Shown: piece by piece, positions 15,001 through 23,469 of the stretch
Layout: each line of letters opens with the position of its first letter
How positions within the stretch are numbered: the first letter of the stretch is position 1
DNA from: Acidovorax sp. A79
GTDB taxonomy: Bacteria; Pseudomonadota; Gammaproteobacteria; Burkholderiales; Burkholderiaceae_C
Reading direction: 5' to 3'
NCBI RefSeq assembly: GCF_041154505.1
Contig: NZ_AP028672.1
Coordinates: forward strand, 2,183,001 to 2,247,000
DNA: 64,000 nt
Made by a program: the position numbers and the translations under genes
The notes under the pieces: generated by a model
The model's database searches: none
What the model was told of the DNA's origin: nothing
Seen by the model: the letters and a program-made list of their open reading frames with translations, nothing else

Positions 15001-17962
15001 AGTGGCCGCCGATGCCCAGCGTGAGTTCGTAGTCGCGCAGCGCCAGGCCCGTGTGCGAGGTGGCGTGCTGGCGCACGTCCTCGGGCGTGCCCTCGGCCAC
15101 GACGAGGCCGCCCGCGTCGCCGCCCTCGGGGCCCAGGTCGACGAGCCAGTCGCTCGCGCGGATCACGTCCAGGTTGTGCTCGATGACGATGAGCGAGTGC
15201 CCCGCGTCGATGAGCTTGCGCAGCGCGCGCATGAGCTTGGCGATGTCGTCGAAGTGCAGGCCCGTGGTGGGCTCGTCGAACAGGAACAAGGTGCCCTTGC
15301 GCGCTATCGTCTGGCGCGACTTGCTTTGCACGCGGGCCGCTTCCGCCAGAAAGCCCGCCAGCTTCAGGCGCTGCGCCTCGCCGCCGCTGAGCGTGGGCAC
15401 GGGCTGCCCCAGCGCCACGTATTCGAGCCCCACGTCCACGATGGGCTGCAGCGCGCGGATCACGTCGCGGTCGGCGGCGAACAGTGCGGCGGCCTCGGCC
15501 ACCGTGAGGGCCAGCACGTCGGCCACGTTCAGGGCCCTGCCGCCCCGCTCGATGGTGATCTCCAGGATCTCGGGCCGGTAGCGCTTGCCGTCGCAATCGG
15601 GGCAGCGCAGGTACACGTCCGACAAAAACTGCATCTCCACATGCTCGAAGCCCGAGCCGCCGCAGGTCGGGCAGCGCCCGTCGCCGCTGTTGAAGCTGAA
15701 CTTGCTGGCGGTGTAGCTGCGCTGCCTGGACAGCGGCGCCACGGCGTACAGCTCGCGGATGCTGTCCCAGGCGCCCACGTAGCTCACGGGGTTGGAGCGG
15801 GCCGTCTTGCCGATGGGCGACTGGTCCACGAACACCACGTCCGAGAGGTGGTCCGCGCCCAGCATGCGGTCGTGCGCGCCCGGCGAGTCGGTGGCCTTGC
15901 CGAAGTGGCGCAGCAGCGCGGGGGCCAGCACGTCCTGGATCAGGCTCGACTTGCCCGATCCGCTCACGCCGGTGACGGTGACCAGGCGCTGCAGCGGGAA
16001 TTCGACCGACACGTTCTGCAGGTTGTGCTCGCGCGCCCCTTCGAGGATGAGGCGCGGCGTGGACTCGGTCACCATGCGCTTGAAGCCGAAGCCCACGTGC
16101 TTGCGCCCGCCCAGGTAGGCGCCGGTGAGCGTGTCGGCATGGCGCAGGTCGGCCGTTGTGCCGTCGAACACGATCTGCCCGCCCAGGCGGCCGGGGCCGG
16201 GGCCCATGTCGATCATGCGGTCGGCCGCGAGCATCACGGCCGGGTCGTGCTCGACCACTACCAGGGTGTTGCCCGCGTCGCGCAGGCGCAGCATGGCCTC
16301 GGTGATGCGGTGCATGTCGCGCGGGTGCAGGCCGATGCTGGGCTCGTCCAGCACGAACAGCGTGTTGACCAGCGAGGTGCCCAGCGCCGTGGTCAGGTTG
16401 ATGCGCTGCACCTCGCCGCCGCTGAGCGTGCGGCTCTGCCGGTCCAGCGTGAGGTAGCCGATGCCCACGTCGCACAGGTACTTCAGGCGCGTGGTGATTT
16501 CTTCATGCAGGAGTTTCAGCGCCTGCGCATCGCCACCGGCCGCCGCGTCGCCCACGGGCAGCTCCATGCGGTCGAAGAAGCGGCGCAGCCGGTCGATGGG
16601 CAGCAGCATCAGGTCGTGCAGGCACAGGCCGGGCAGGGCTTCGAGCTGCTCGCGCGACCACAACACGCCCTCGGGCATGAAGCGGCGGGCAGGATCGACC
16701 GCGGCGTCCGCGTCGTCCTTGCTGCCCACGCGCCAGAGCAGGCTCTCGGTCTTGAGGCGCGCGCCCGCGCAGGTGGGGCACGGCGTGTAGCTGCGGTACT
16801 TGGACAGCAGCACGCGGATGTGCATCTTGTAGGCCTTGCTCTCCAGGTACTCGAAGAAGCGCTTGATGCCGTACCACTGCTTGCTCCACTGCCCGTCCTT
16901 GTAGCCCGGCGTGCCGCCGATGACCCATTTCTTCTGGTCGTCGGTGAGCTTGTACCAGGGGGTGTCGCGCGGGATGCCGGCCGCCTCGGCATGGCGCATG
17001 AGGTCGTCCTGCGCTTCCTTCCAGGCGGGGGTCTGGATGGTCTTGATCGCCCCCGCGCGCAGCGTGAGCCTGTCGTTGGGGATCACGAGGCCGTAGTCCA
17101 CGCCGATCACGCGGCCGAAGCCCCGGCAGCTCTCGCAGGCGCCCACGGCGGAGTTGAACGAGAACATCGAGGGAATGGGGTCGCTGTAGCGCAGGTCGCT
17201 GTCGGGGCAGTGCAGGCCGGTCGAGAAGCGCCACAGCTCGGGCTCGCCCTCGTCCACGAGGCGGTACACGTTCAGGCGCCCCGTGCCGCGCTTGAGCGCG
17301 ACCTCGATGGCCTCGACCACGCGCGCCTTCTCGGCATGGCCCAGGCGGAACCGGTCGGCCACCACATCGAGCACCTTGCGCGAGCCCGTGGGCGTGGCCA
17401 CCTCGCGCTCGGCCTGCACCTTGGTGAAGCCGCTGGCGGACAGCCACTGCTCGACCTGCTCGGCCGACGTGCCGCCCGGCAGCTCCACGGGGAACGTCAG
17501 CACGATGCGGGGGTCGCCGGCCTCGGCGCCGCGGCGCTGCAGCTCGGCGTAGATGGTCTCGGGCGAGTCGTGGCGCACCGGCTGGGCGGTCTGCTTGTCG
17601 AACAGCTGTCCGGCGCGCGCGAACAGGAGCTTCAGGTGGTCGTTGAGCTCCGTCATCGTGCCCACGGTGGAGCGGCTGGAGCGCACGGGGTTGGTCTGGT
17701 CGATGGCGATGGCGGGCGGCACGCCCTCGACCTTGTCCACCGCCGGCTTGTCCATGCGGTCGAGGAACTGGCGCGCGTAGGCGCTGAAGGTCTCCACGTA
17801 GCGGCGCTGGCCCTCGGCGTACAGCGTGTCGAACACCAGGCTGGACTTGCCCGAGCCGCTGGGGCCGGTGACCACGGTGAGCTCCCCCGTGCGGATGTCC
17901 AGATCCAGGTTCTTGAGGTTGTGCTGGCGTGCGCCGCGGATACGGATCAGTCCCTGGGTCAT
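12095..17962 (-). CDS. uvrA: Excinuclease ABC subunit A, tandem double-length form
   Basis: A 1955-residue protein made of two complete UvrA units joined head to tail; normal UvrA is about 940-1000 residues. UvrA is the damage-recognition ATPase of nucleotide excision repair. Four Walker A motifs are seen near residues 33, 665, 1040 and 1633, and four LSGGE signatures near 515, 860, 1437 and 1838. Each half has its CPxC-type zinc modules, so neither looks decayed. The junction is near residue 1005 (ALRKQERSALMDKAPAAKNAIEIV) and coincides with a copy of the short dispersed repeat. The start MTQGLIRIRGARQHN is the standard N-terminus. I recall double-length UvrA annotations in other Burkholderiales but cannot verify that here. 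No convincing LexA box was found upstream. Confidence 0.93.
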   Translation of the reverse strand: MTQGLIRIRGARQHNLKNLDLDIRTGELTVVTGPSGSGKSSLVFDTLYAEGQRRYVETFSAYARQFLDRMDKPAVDKVEGVPPAIAIDQTNPVRSSRSTVGTMTELNDHLKLLFARAGQLFDKQTAQPVRHDSPETIYAELQRRGAEAGDPRIVLTFPVELPGGTSAEQVEQWLSASGFTKVQAEREVATPTGSRKVLDVVADRFRLGHAEKARVVEAIEVALKRGTGRLNVYRLVDEGEPELWRFSTGLHCPDSDLRYSDPIPSMFSFNSAVGACESCRGFGRVIGVDYGLVIPNDRLTLRAGAIKTIQTPAWKEAQDDLMRHAEAAGIPRDTPWYKLTDDQKKWVIGGTPGYKDGQWSKQWYGIKRFFEYLESKAYKMHIRVLLSKYRSYTPCPTCAGARLKTESLLWRVGSKDDADAAVDPARRFMPEGVLWSREQLEALPGLCLHDLMLLPIDRLRRFFDRMELPVGDAAAGGDAQALKLLHEEITTRLKYLCDVGIGYLTLDRQSRTLSGGEVQRINLTTALGTSLVNTLFVLDEPSIGLHPRDMHRITEAMLRLRDAGNTLVVVEHDPAVMLAADRMIDMGPGPGRLGGQIVFDGTTADLRHADTLTGAYLGGRKHVGFGFKRMVTESTPRLILEGAREHNLQNVSVEFPLQRLVTVTGVSGSGKSSLIQDVLAPALLRHFGKATDSPGAHDRMLGADHLSDVVFVDQSPIGKTARSNPVSYVGAWDSIRELYAVAPLSRQRSYTASKFSFNSGDGRCPTCGGSGFEHVEMQFLSDVYLRCPDCDGKRYRPEILEITIERGGRALNVADVLALTVAEAAALFAADRDVIRALQPIVDVGLEYVALGQPVPTLSGGEAQRLKLAGFLAEAARVQSKSRQTIARKGTLFLFDEPTTGLHFDDIAKLMRALRKLIDAGHSLIVIEHNLDVIRASDWLVDLGPEGGDAGGLVVAEGTPEDVRQHATSHTGLALRDYELTLGIGGHSVHEKAAALRKQERSALMDKAPAAKNAIEIVNAKEHNLKNLSVNIPRGQFNVVTGVSGSGKSTLAFDILFNEGQRRYLESLNAYARSIVQPAGRPEVDAVYGIPPTVAIEQRLSRGGRKSTVGTTTEVWHFLRLLYVKLGTQHCVKDGAAVQPQTPESIAAQLLTQFRGQHIGLLAPLVMNRKGVYTELADWARPRGYTHLRVDGNFLPTTHFPRIDRFKEHTIELPVASVEVSAGNEALLRASLAEALTHGKGVVHVLSSIGDLRAAMESGQPTAGIGQLQAFSTKRACPVCATSYAELDPRLFSYNSKHGWCPDCVGTGVKLTRDQRKVFDDSVQDDKEKGREQTFAEPEVEDLADTACPSCQGTRLNATARAVRFAGIGITDIAALSVTDVRRWIETLQIEGGMSRREADIARDLVPEIQSRLEFLEEVGLSYLTLDRGAPTLSGGEAQRIRLAAQLGSNLQGVCYVLDEPTIGLHARDNQILLNALHKLGDKGNTLVVVEHDEDTIRRADHIIDIGPSAGKRGGRLVAQGSVDDITGAPESQTGRYLLHAMKHPLQLRRSMLPSELSAEALALGEPADVPKGRQSAAVKKRAAAAAALTADALADAKARAAIRWLTVHGAHLHNLQDVTATVPLHRLVAVTGVSGSGKSTLARDVLLANVQAWVQQRATKAGRDAMDAGKAPPLVGCTGLSGFESIDRVLEVDQTPIGKTPRSCPATYIGFWDTIRKLFAETLEAKARGYAAGRFSFNTGEGRCASCEGAGVRTIEMSFLPDVKVPCETCHGARFNPETLAVTWRGKSIGDVLQMEVDEAVEFFASMPSIAHPLQLLKDVGLGYLTLGQPSPTLSGGEAQRIKLVTELTKVRDEVGRRGQKVPHTLYVLDEPTVGLHMADVDKLIRVLHRLVDGGHSVVVIEHDLDVIAEADWIIDLGPEGGREGGRIVAATVPEEVVRLGTHTGKALAAVLAR
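14935..14980. repeat. Short dispersed repeat, copy G, in frame at the UvrA junction
   Basis: Begins CTGGCGCTT like copy A, carries CTTTATCCATGAGCGC that matches copy F (42654-42669, other strand) at 15 of 16 positions, and ends GTTTTCGTAGC like the AT-rich half of the family. It encodes about residues 995-1010 of the tandem UvrA without breaking the frame. The second half of this copy is diverged. Confidence 0.55.
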
Positions 17963-18057
17963 GGAGGCAGTCTTTTTCGAGGGTGAGGCGGGACATTCTA
18001 GGCACCGCCACGGACCCCGTCCGGCCATGCCGCAATAGCCCCTGATCGCACATCTGC

Positions 18058-18072
18058 TGACAAGTCCTGTCA
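18058..18072. promoter_or_regulatory. Candidate operator between uvrA and a binding-protein gene
   Basis: TGACA and TGTCA form an inverted repeat with a 5-base spacer (AGTCC) in the 184-bp divergent spacer. It does not match the CTGT-N8-ACAG type LexA site. The regulator is unknown. Confidence 0.25.
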
Positions 18073-18146
18073 CACCTTCGGGTTATGCCGATTCGCAAAC
18101 CGAGGACATTTGTCTAGAGTGGCCGGACAATTCAAAGGAGACGACC

Positions 18147-19262
18147 ATGCACACATGGACACAATGGGGAGCCGCGACCGCCCTGGCCGCCGCGCTGTGC
18201 GGCACCGGCCATGCCCAGATCCTGATCGGCCAGACCGCGGGCTTCTCCGGGCAGGTGGCGGCGGGCGTGAAGGAGACCACCGATGGCGCCCTGCTGCACA
18301 TCGAGGCCGTCAATGCCAAGGGCGGTGTCCACGGCCAGAAGATCGAGCTGACCTCGCTGGACGACAAGTTCGACCCCAAGCTGGCCGCCGCGAACGCGCG
18401 CAAGCTGATCGAGGAGAACAACGTGTCCGCGCTGTTCCTCACGCGCGGCACGCCCCACACCGAAGCCATCATCCCCCTGCTGGAGAAGCATGGCGTGGCG
18501 CTGGTGGGCCCGTCCACGGGCGCGATGGTGCTGCACCAGCCGGTGCGCAAATACATCTTCAACGTGCGCGCCACCTACCAGCGCGAGGCGGAAAAGGCCA
18601 TGACCCACCTGGCCTCCATGGGCATTTCGCGCATCGCCGTGGTGTACGCGGACGACAGCTTTGGCGCCGACGGCGTGGCCGGCGCCCAGAAGGGCCTGGC
18701 GGCCGCCAAGCTCACGCCCGTGGTGCTGGAAAAGTTCGACCGCGCCAAGCCCGATTTCGCGCCCATCGCCGCCAAGGTGGCCAAGGCCGATACCCAGGCC
18801 GTGCTGATGATCGCCTCGGGTTCGGCCGTGGTGGACGCGGGCAACGCGCTGCGCGGCGCGGGCTCGGCCGCGCAGATCGTGACGCTGTCCAACAACGCCT
18901 CGGGCGGCTTCATCAAGAGCCTGGGGAACAACGCGCGCGGCGTGATCGTGACGCAGGTGTATCCCAATGAGCGTGCGGTGACCTATGCCATGGTGAAGGA
19001 GGCCCAGGAACTCGCGCGGGCCAAGGGCCTCACCGAGATCACGCCCGCCATGCTGGAGGGTTTTGCCGCGGCCAAGGTGCTGGTGGAAGGGCTCAGGCGC
19101 GCCGGCCCCAAGCCCAGCCGCGAAAAGATCCATGCGGCGCTCGAGAGCATCCGGAAACTGGACCTGGGCGGCCTGGAGGTCTCCTATGGCCCGGACGACC
19201 ACACGGGCCTGGACTTCGCGGACTTGTCCATCATCGGCACCGACGGCAAGTTCCGCCGCTGA
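18147..19262 (+). CDS. ABC transporter substrate-binding protein, branched-chain amino acid (LivK) type, paralog 1
   Basis: A 371-residue periplasmic binding protein with signal peptide MHTWTQWGAATALAAALCGTG ending GHAQ and the type I periplasmic-binding fold starting ILIGQTAGFSG. Motifs such as TRGTPHTEAIIPLL, GPSTGAMVLHQPV and LSNNASGGFIKSL run along the fold. A strong AAAGGAG site precedes the ATG. A close paralog follows at 19403. No LivH/M/G/F genes are present, so the cognate permease must be elsewhere or the protein serves as a sensor; ligand unknown. Confidence 0.88.
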   Translation: MHTWTQWGAATALAAALCGTGHAQILIGQTAGFSGQVAAGVKETTDGALLHIEAVNAKGGVHGQKIELTSLDDKFDPKLAAANARKLIEENNVSALFLTRGTPHTEAIIPLLEKHGVALVGPSTGAMVLHQPVRKYIFNVRATYQREAEKAMTHLASMGISRIAVVYADDSFGADGVAGAQKGLAAAKLTPVVLEKFDRAKPDFAPIAAKVAKADTQAVLMIASGSAVVDAGNALRGAGSAAQIVTLSNNASGGFIKSLGNNARGVIVTQVYPNERAVTYAMVKEAQELARAKGLTEITPAMLEGFAAAKVLVEGLRRAGPKPSREKIHAALESIRKLDLGGLEVSYGPDDHTGLDFADLSIIGTDGKFRR

Positions 19263-19402
19263 GGTGTTGCAAAATACCCGCAAACCCGGGAAGAAATTGT
19301 TGACAAATCAGTGAAAACACCCCCTGGCCGCTACGCACTTCTACGGATGCCCTGCGGTGCCCAGTCCCTAAACTCGGGCACCTCAATGAAGAGAGGAGCA
19401 CC

Positions 19403-20527
19403 ATGACAGTCCCTGGCACCCTTGCGAAATGCGCCGCCGCGCTGCTCACCCTGGCGTTCGGCGCGGCCCAGGTCCACGCGCAGATCCTCATCGGCCAGAC
19501 GGTGGGCATCACCGGCTCCGCCGCCGCCACGGTGGCCGAATCCATGCGGGGTGCCGCCCTCTACCTCGACCACGTCAACAGCAAGGGCGGCGTGGGCGGC
19601 CAGAAGGTGGAGGTCGTGTCGATGGACGACAAGTTCGACCCCAAGCTGACGCTGGAGAACACCCGCGCCCTCATCGAGGAAAAAGGCGTGATCGGGCTGT
19701 TCATGACGCGCGGCACGCCCCACACCCAGGGGATCATTCCGCTGCTGGAACAGCATGCCGTGCCGCTGGTGGGGCCCTCCACGGGCGCCATCGCGCTGCA
19801 CCAGCCGGTGAACAAGTACATCTTCAACGTGCGCGCCCCCTACCAGCGCGAAGTGGAGAAGGCCATCACCCACCTCAACACCCTGGGCATCAAGCGCATC
19901 GGCGTGGTGCATGTGGACGACACCTTTGGCGCCGACGGCCTGGCGGGCGCGCAGTCCGGGTTCAAGGCCAACCAGCTGGAAGCCCTCTTCGTCGAGAAGT
20001 TCGACCGCGCCAAGCCCGACTACAGCGCCATCGCCCCGCGCGTGGCACAGAAGGAGCCCCAGGCCATCATCTTCATCGGCACGGGCGCGGCCGTGGTGGA
20101 CGGCATCAAGGCGCTGCGCGCCGCCGGCGCGACCGGGCAGATCGTGACGCTGTCCAACAATGCCTCGGGCGGCTTCGTCAAGGCGCTGGGCGAGCAGGCC
20201 CGGGGCGTGGTGGTCACGCAGGTGTTCCCGTCGGAGCGGTCCTTGAACTACGCGGTGATCAAGGAGGCCATGGACCTGGTGCGCGCCAGGAACCTGGGTG
20301 AGCTGACCCCCGCCATGGTGGAAGGCTTCGTGAGCGCCAAGGTGCTCGTGGAAGGACTGAAGCGCGCGGGCGCCAAGCCGGACCGCGCCAGGCTGCAGGC
20401 CGGGCTGGAGAGCATCCGGAAATGGGACCTGGGCGGGCTGGAACTGAGCTACAGCGCCACGGACCACAGCGGGCTGGATTTCTCCGACCTGTCCATCATC
20501 GGAAGCGACGGCCGCTTCAAGCGCTGA
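19403..20527 (+). CDS. ABC transporter substrate-binding protein, branched-chain amino acid (LivK) type, paralog 2
   Basis: A 374-residue paralog of the preceding gene, sharing AQILIGQT at the mature N-terminus, RGTPHTQGIIPLLEQH, GPSTGA.ALHQPV.KYIFNVRA and LSNNASGGF. The signal peptide ends VHAQ. It has its own AGAGGAG site and is 140 bp downstream of paralog 1, a gap with no terminator that I could see. The pair clearly arose by tandem duplication and has since diverged. A strong terminator follows at 20546. Confidence 0.88.
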   Translation: MTVPGTLAKCAAALLTLAFGAAQVHAQILIGQTVGITGSAAATVAESMRGAALYLDHVNSKGGVGGQKVEVVSMDDKFDPKLTLENTRALIEEKGVIGLFMTRGTPHTQGIIPLLEQHAVPLVGPSTGAIALHQPVNKYIFNVRAPYQREVEKAITHLNTLGIKRIGVVHVDDTFGADGLAGAQSGFKANQLEALFVEKFDRAKPDYSAIAPRVAQKEPQAIIFIGTGAAVVDGIKALRAAGATGQIVTLSNNASGGFVKALGEQARGVVVTQVFPSERSLNYAVIKEAMDLVRARNLGELTPAMVEGFVSAKVLVEGLKRAGAKPDRARLQAGLESIRKWDLGGLELSYSATDHSGLDFSDLSIIGSDGRFKR

Positions 20528-20545
20528 GCGAGGCCCCCGCAAAAG

Positions 20546-20580
20546 AAAAAGCCCGAAGCCAGTGGCTTCGGGCTTTTTCA
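20546..20580 (+). terminator. Strong bidirectional rho-independent terminator
   Basis: GCCCGAAGCC, loop AGT, GGCTTCGGGC followed by TTTTT; the other side starts with AAAAA. It ends the binding-protein pair and could also stop the leftward small-membrane-protein transcript. Confidence 0.92.
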
Positions 20581-20643
20581 TGGAGGCCCGCAGGGCCCCG
20601 GGGCACGCACCCCGCGCTCCGGGGCCGCCATGGACTCAGCGCA

Positions 20644-20838
20644 TCACTGCGCGCTGGCGGCCGAAGCCGGCGCCGACGCGGGCGCAGCCGCCGCCGGCGC
20701 GCTGGCCGCAGGCTCGGGCGCATGCACGGCATCGGCGCCGTGCTTCTCGCCGCCCATGTCGGCCTTGTCGCCCGCCTTGATGATCACGTACATCGACAAC
20801 GCGGCGAACAGGACGAAACCAACAACAATCTTCCACAT
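20644..20838 (-). CDS. Small single-pass membrane protein
   Basis: A 64-residue protein starting MWKIVVGFVLFAALSMYVIIKAG: one membrane segment at the N-terminus, then a short charged stretch (DKADMGGEKHGAD) and an Ala/Pro/Ser-rich tail. An AAGGAGA site 8 bases ahead supports this start over an upstream in-frame ATG. It follows the MHS transporter gene on the same strand with a 142-bp gap. Function unknown; an accessory to the transporter is possible. Confidence 0.65.
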   Translation of the reverse strand: MWKIVVGFVLFAALSMYVIIKAGDKADMGGEKHGADAVHAPEPAASAPAAAAPASAPASAASAQ

Positions 20839-20932
20839 ATCAATATCTCCTTGGATGGGTTTGTTCAATCAAGGGGCCTGGAGCGCGGCGTTGTAGGTTG
20901 TACTGGTGCAGCACAAGCCCCTTGATGGAACA

Positions 20933-20962
20933 CAGGGCCCGACCCTTGCGGGGCGGGCCCTG
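20933..20962 (-). terminator. GC-rich hairpin after the MHS transporter gene
   Basis: CAGGGCCC and GGGCCCTG form an 8-bp stem around a 14-base loop, 19 bp after the transporter stop. No clear T-run follows in the leftward direction, so termination or attenuation is only likely, not certain. Confidence 0.4.
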
Positions 20963-20980
20963 CACACCGATCAGAAACGG

Positions 20981-22642
20981 TCAGTCGTTGGCGTAGATGT
21001 CAACGTCCTTGGTTTCCTTGACGAACAGGCCGCCGATCACCACGGTGGCGCCCGCGATGATGATGGGGTACCACAGGCCGTTGTACATGTTGCCGGTCTG
21101 GGCCACGATGGCGAATGCCGTGGTGGGCAGCAGGCCGCCGAACCAGCCGTTACCGATGTGGTATGGCAGGGACATGGACGTGTAGCGGATGCGGGTCGGG
21201 AACATTTCCACCAGCATGGCGGCGATGGGGCCGTACACCATGGTCACCAGCAGCACCAGGTAGGTCAGGATGACCGTGACCATGACCTTGTCGATGCGGG
21301 CGGGATCGGCCTTGGTGGGGTAGCCGGCGGCCTTCAGCGCATCGGCCACGGCCTTCTTGAACTCGCCGTCCTTCTTCTTGGCTTCGTCAGCGGGCAGGCC
21401 CTTGCTGGAGTACGAGGTGATGACCGTCTCGCCGATCTTGATCGAGGCGGGCGTGCCGGCGGCGGACGTGGCGTTCTCATAGCTCACCGAAGCGCCAGCC
21501 AGAACCTGCTTGGCGATGTCGCACGAGCTGGTGAACTTGGAGGTGCCGGTGGGGTTGAACTGGAACGAGCATTCCTTGGGGTCTGCCGTCACGATCACCT
21601 GGTTCTTGGCCTGTGCTTCGGCCAGGGCGGGGTTGGCCGCCTTGGTCAGCGCGCCGAACACGGGGAAGTACGTCAGCGCGGCCAGCAGGCAGCCCGCCAG
21701 GATGATGGGCTTGCGGCCGATCTTGTCCGACAGCGCGCCGAACACGATGAAGAACGGCGTGCCGATCAAGAGCGACACGGCCACGAAGATGTTGGCGGTG
21801 GCGCCATCGACCTTCAGCGCCTGCGTCAGGAAGAACAGCGCATAGAACTGGCCCGAGTACCACACCACGGCCTGGCCGGCGGTCAGGCCCACCAGCGCCA
21901 GGATCACGATCTTCAGGTTCTTCCACTGGCCGAAAGACTCGGTCAGCGGCGCCTTGGAGGTCTTGCCTTCGGCCTTCATCTTCTGGAAGGCGGGGGATTC
22001 GTTCATCGACAGGCGGATCCAGACCGAGATGGCCAGGAGCAGGATCGACACGATGAACGGGATGCGCCAGCCCCAGTCGGCGAAGGCTTCCTCGCCCATG
22101 GCCGTGCGGGTGCCCAGGATCACCATCAGCGACAGGAACAGGCCCAGCGTGGCCGTGGTCTGGATCCAGGCCGTGTAGGCGCCGCGCTTGCCGTGCGGGG
22201 CATGCTCGGCCACGTAGGTGGCCGCGCCGCCGTACTCACCGCCCAGCGCCAGGCCTTGCAGCAGGCGCAGTGCGATCAGGATGACGGGAGCCGCCACGCC
22301 GATCGATGCATACGTGGGCAGGATACCCACGATGAAGGTCGACAGGCCCATGATCAGGATGGTGACCAGGAACGTGTACTTGCGCCCGATCATGTCGCCC
22401 AGGCGGCCGAAGAAGATGGCGCCGAAGGGGCGGACGATGAAGCCCGCGGCAAACGCCAGCAGCGCGAAGATGAACGCCGAGCCGGCATCCAGGCCGCTGA
22501 AGAACTGCTTGGCGATGATGGCCGCGAGCGAGCCGTACAGATAAAAGTCGTACCACTCGAAAACGGTGCCGAGGGACGACGCGAAGATGACCTTCCTCTC
22601 TTCGGGCGACATCGGCCGCGGTGCGGGATGAACGGTTGCCAT
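20981..22642 (-). CDS. MHS-family MFS transporter with a large periplasmic insert
   Basis: A 553-residue inner-membrane proton symporter of the metabolite:H+ symporter family (MFS). The signature GRLGDMIGRK loop is at residues 79-88 and its second-half counterpart GALSDKIGRK at about 302-311. Usual members have 430-450 residues; here a hydrophilic insert of about 115 residues (roughly 335-452) sits after the segment KPIILAGCLLAALTYF, i.e. in the predicted periplasmic loop between helices 9 and 10. It contains two cysteines (358 and 374) that could form a disulfide. Substrate unknown; the family moves carboxylates, proline or betaines. The ATG follows an AGGAGA site. Confidence 0.88.
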   Translation of the reverse strand: MATVHPAPRPMSPEERKVIFASSLGTVFEWYDFYLYGSLAAIIAKQFFSGLDAGSAFIFALLAFAAGFIVRPFGAIFFGRLGDMIGRKYTFLVTILIMGLSTFIVGILPTYASIGVAAPVILIALRLLQGLALGGEYGGAATYVAEHAPHGKRGAYTAWIQTTATLGLFLSLMVILGTRTAMGEEAFADWGWRIPFIVSILLLAISVWIRLSMNESPAFQKMKAEGKTSKAPLTESFGQWKNLKIVILALVGLTAGQAVVWYSGQFYALFFLTQALKVDGATANIFVAVSLLIGTPFFIVFGALSDKIGRKPIILAGCLLAALTYFPVFGALTKAANPALAEAQAKNQVIVTADPKECSFQFNPTGTSKFTSSCDIAKQVLAGASVSYENATSAAGTPASIKIGETVITSYSSKGLPADEAKKKDGEFKKAVADALKAAGYPTKADPARIDKVMVTVILTYLVLLVTMVYGPIAAMLVEMFPTRIRYTSMSLPYHIGNGWFGGLLPTTAFAIVAQTGNMYNGLWYPIIIAGATVVIGGLFVKETKDVDIYAND

Positions 22643-22815
22643 GGTGTGTGTCTCCTGTTGGTTGTTCAGACCGCGCTGCGGCGGGCTGCACGCATTCTTG
22701 GAGATGGCACTGACCACGCTCTGACGCGAAACCAACACGAGCTTTCACCAAACTGACCGCTCTCTGACAACTTAGGGTGAAACCCGCAGCGCCCCTTTCA
22801 GCATCCGGAAATCGC

Positions 22816-23469
22816 TCACACCTTGCCGGGTAAACCCGATGGGAGCTGGCTGACAGCCTCCCAGCCCGGACCGTCGAACCACGCATCGCCGTCGAGGTAC
22901 GCGCGCAGCATCGGCAGGCCGTCGAGGCCCCAGAACAGCTTGCCGTCCACCTCGAACGCCGGCACGCCAAAAACGCCCGCCGCCTGCGCGGCTTCGGTGT
23001 TGGCGCGCAGCAGGGCCTTGGGGCCATCGCTGGCCGCAGCCTCGCCGGGCCGCAGCTGGTCCGCGAGTTGCGTGGCCAGATCGGCCAGGCGCGCCGGGTC
23101 GAGCGCATCGTGCCCGCCCTGCCACACATGGCGCAGCACCGTGCCGGCCACGAAGCGGTTGATGTGGCCGTCGTCGCTGCAGGCCAGCGCCGTGCGCAGC
23201 AGGGGCAGCGGGTTGAACGGATGGCGCGCGGGCATCTGCAGCGGCGTGCCCTGCGCGTGGCCCAGCCAGGTCACATGGCGGTAGGTCCAGTCGCGCTTGG
23301 GGGCGATGCCCGCCGGCCCGGGGTTGGCATGCTGCTGCAGCAGCGCACCCAGCAGCACGGGCTGGTAGGCCACGCTGTAGCTCAGCCCCTGCAGCGCCTC
23401 GGGCAGGCGCTCGAACGCCAGCCAGGCGTAGGGGGACACGAAGTCCAGGTAAAAGGTGATGCGCTTCAC
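22816..23469 (-). CDS. 2-hydroxychromene-2-carboxylate isomerase family protein (DsbA-like)
   Basis: A 217-residue thioredoxin-fold protein of the glutathione-dependent HCCA isomerase/kappa GST group: N-terminal FYLDFVSPYAWLAFERLP and C-terminal GVFGVPAFEVDGKLFWGLD are typical. In naphthalene pathways this enzyme isomerises a chromene carboxylate, but such genes are common outside those pathways, and no other naphthalene gene is here. Starts at a GTG that overlaps the stop of the DUF1289 gene (GTGA), with a GGAGA site upstream, so it is translationally coupled. Confidence 0.82.
   Translation of the reverse strand: MKRITFYLDFVSPYAWLAFERLPEALQGLSYSVAYQPVLLGALLQQHANPGPAGIAPKRDWTYRHVTWLGHAQGTPLQMPARHPFNPLPLLRTALACSDDGHINRFVAGTVLRHVWQGGHDALDPARLADLATQLADQLRPGEAAASDGPKALLRANTEAAQAAGVFGVPAFEVDGKLFWGLDGLPMLRAYLDGDAWFDGPGWEAVSQLPSGLPGKV

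Noticed and set aside
12032..17986. Very long open frames (over 900 codons) on the strand opposite uvrA
   Set aside because: They mirror the codon pattern of the real gene in a high-GC genome; the products are low-complexity, His/Ala/Gly/Arg-rich, and match no domain, whereas the uvrA frame has every expected motif.
18058..18072. LexA (SOS) box for uvrA
   Set aside because: The inverted repeat is TGACA-N5-TGTCA, not CTGT-N8-ACAG; no other site in the spacer fits.
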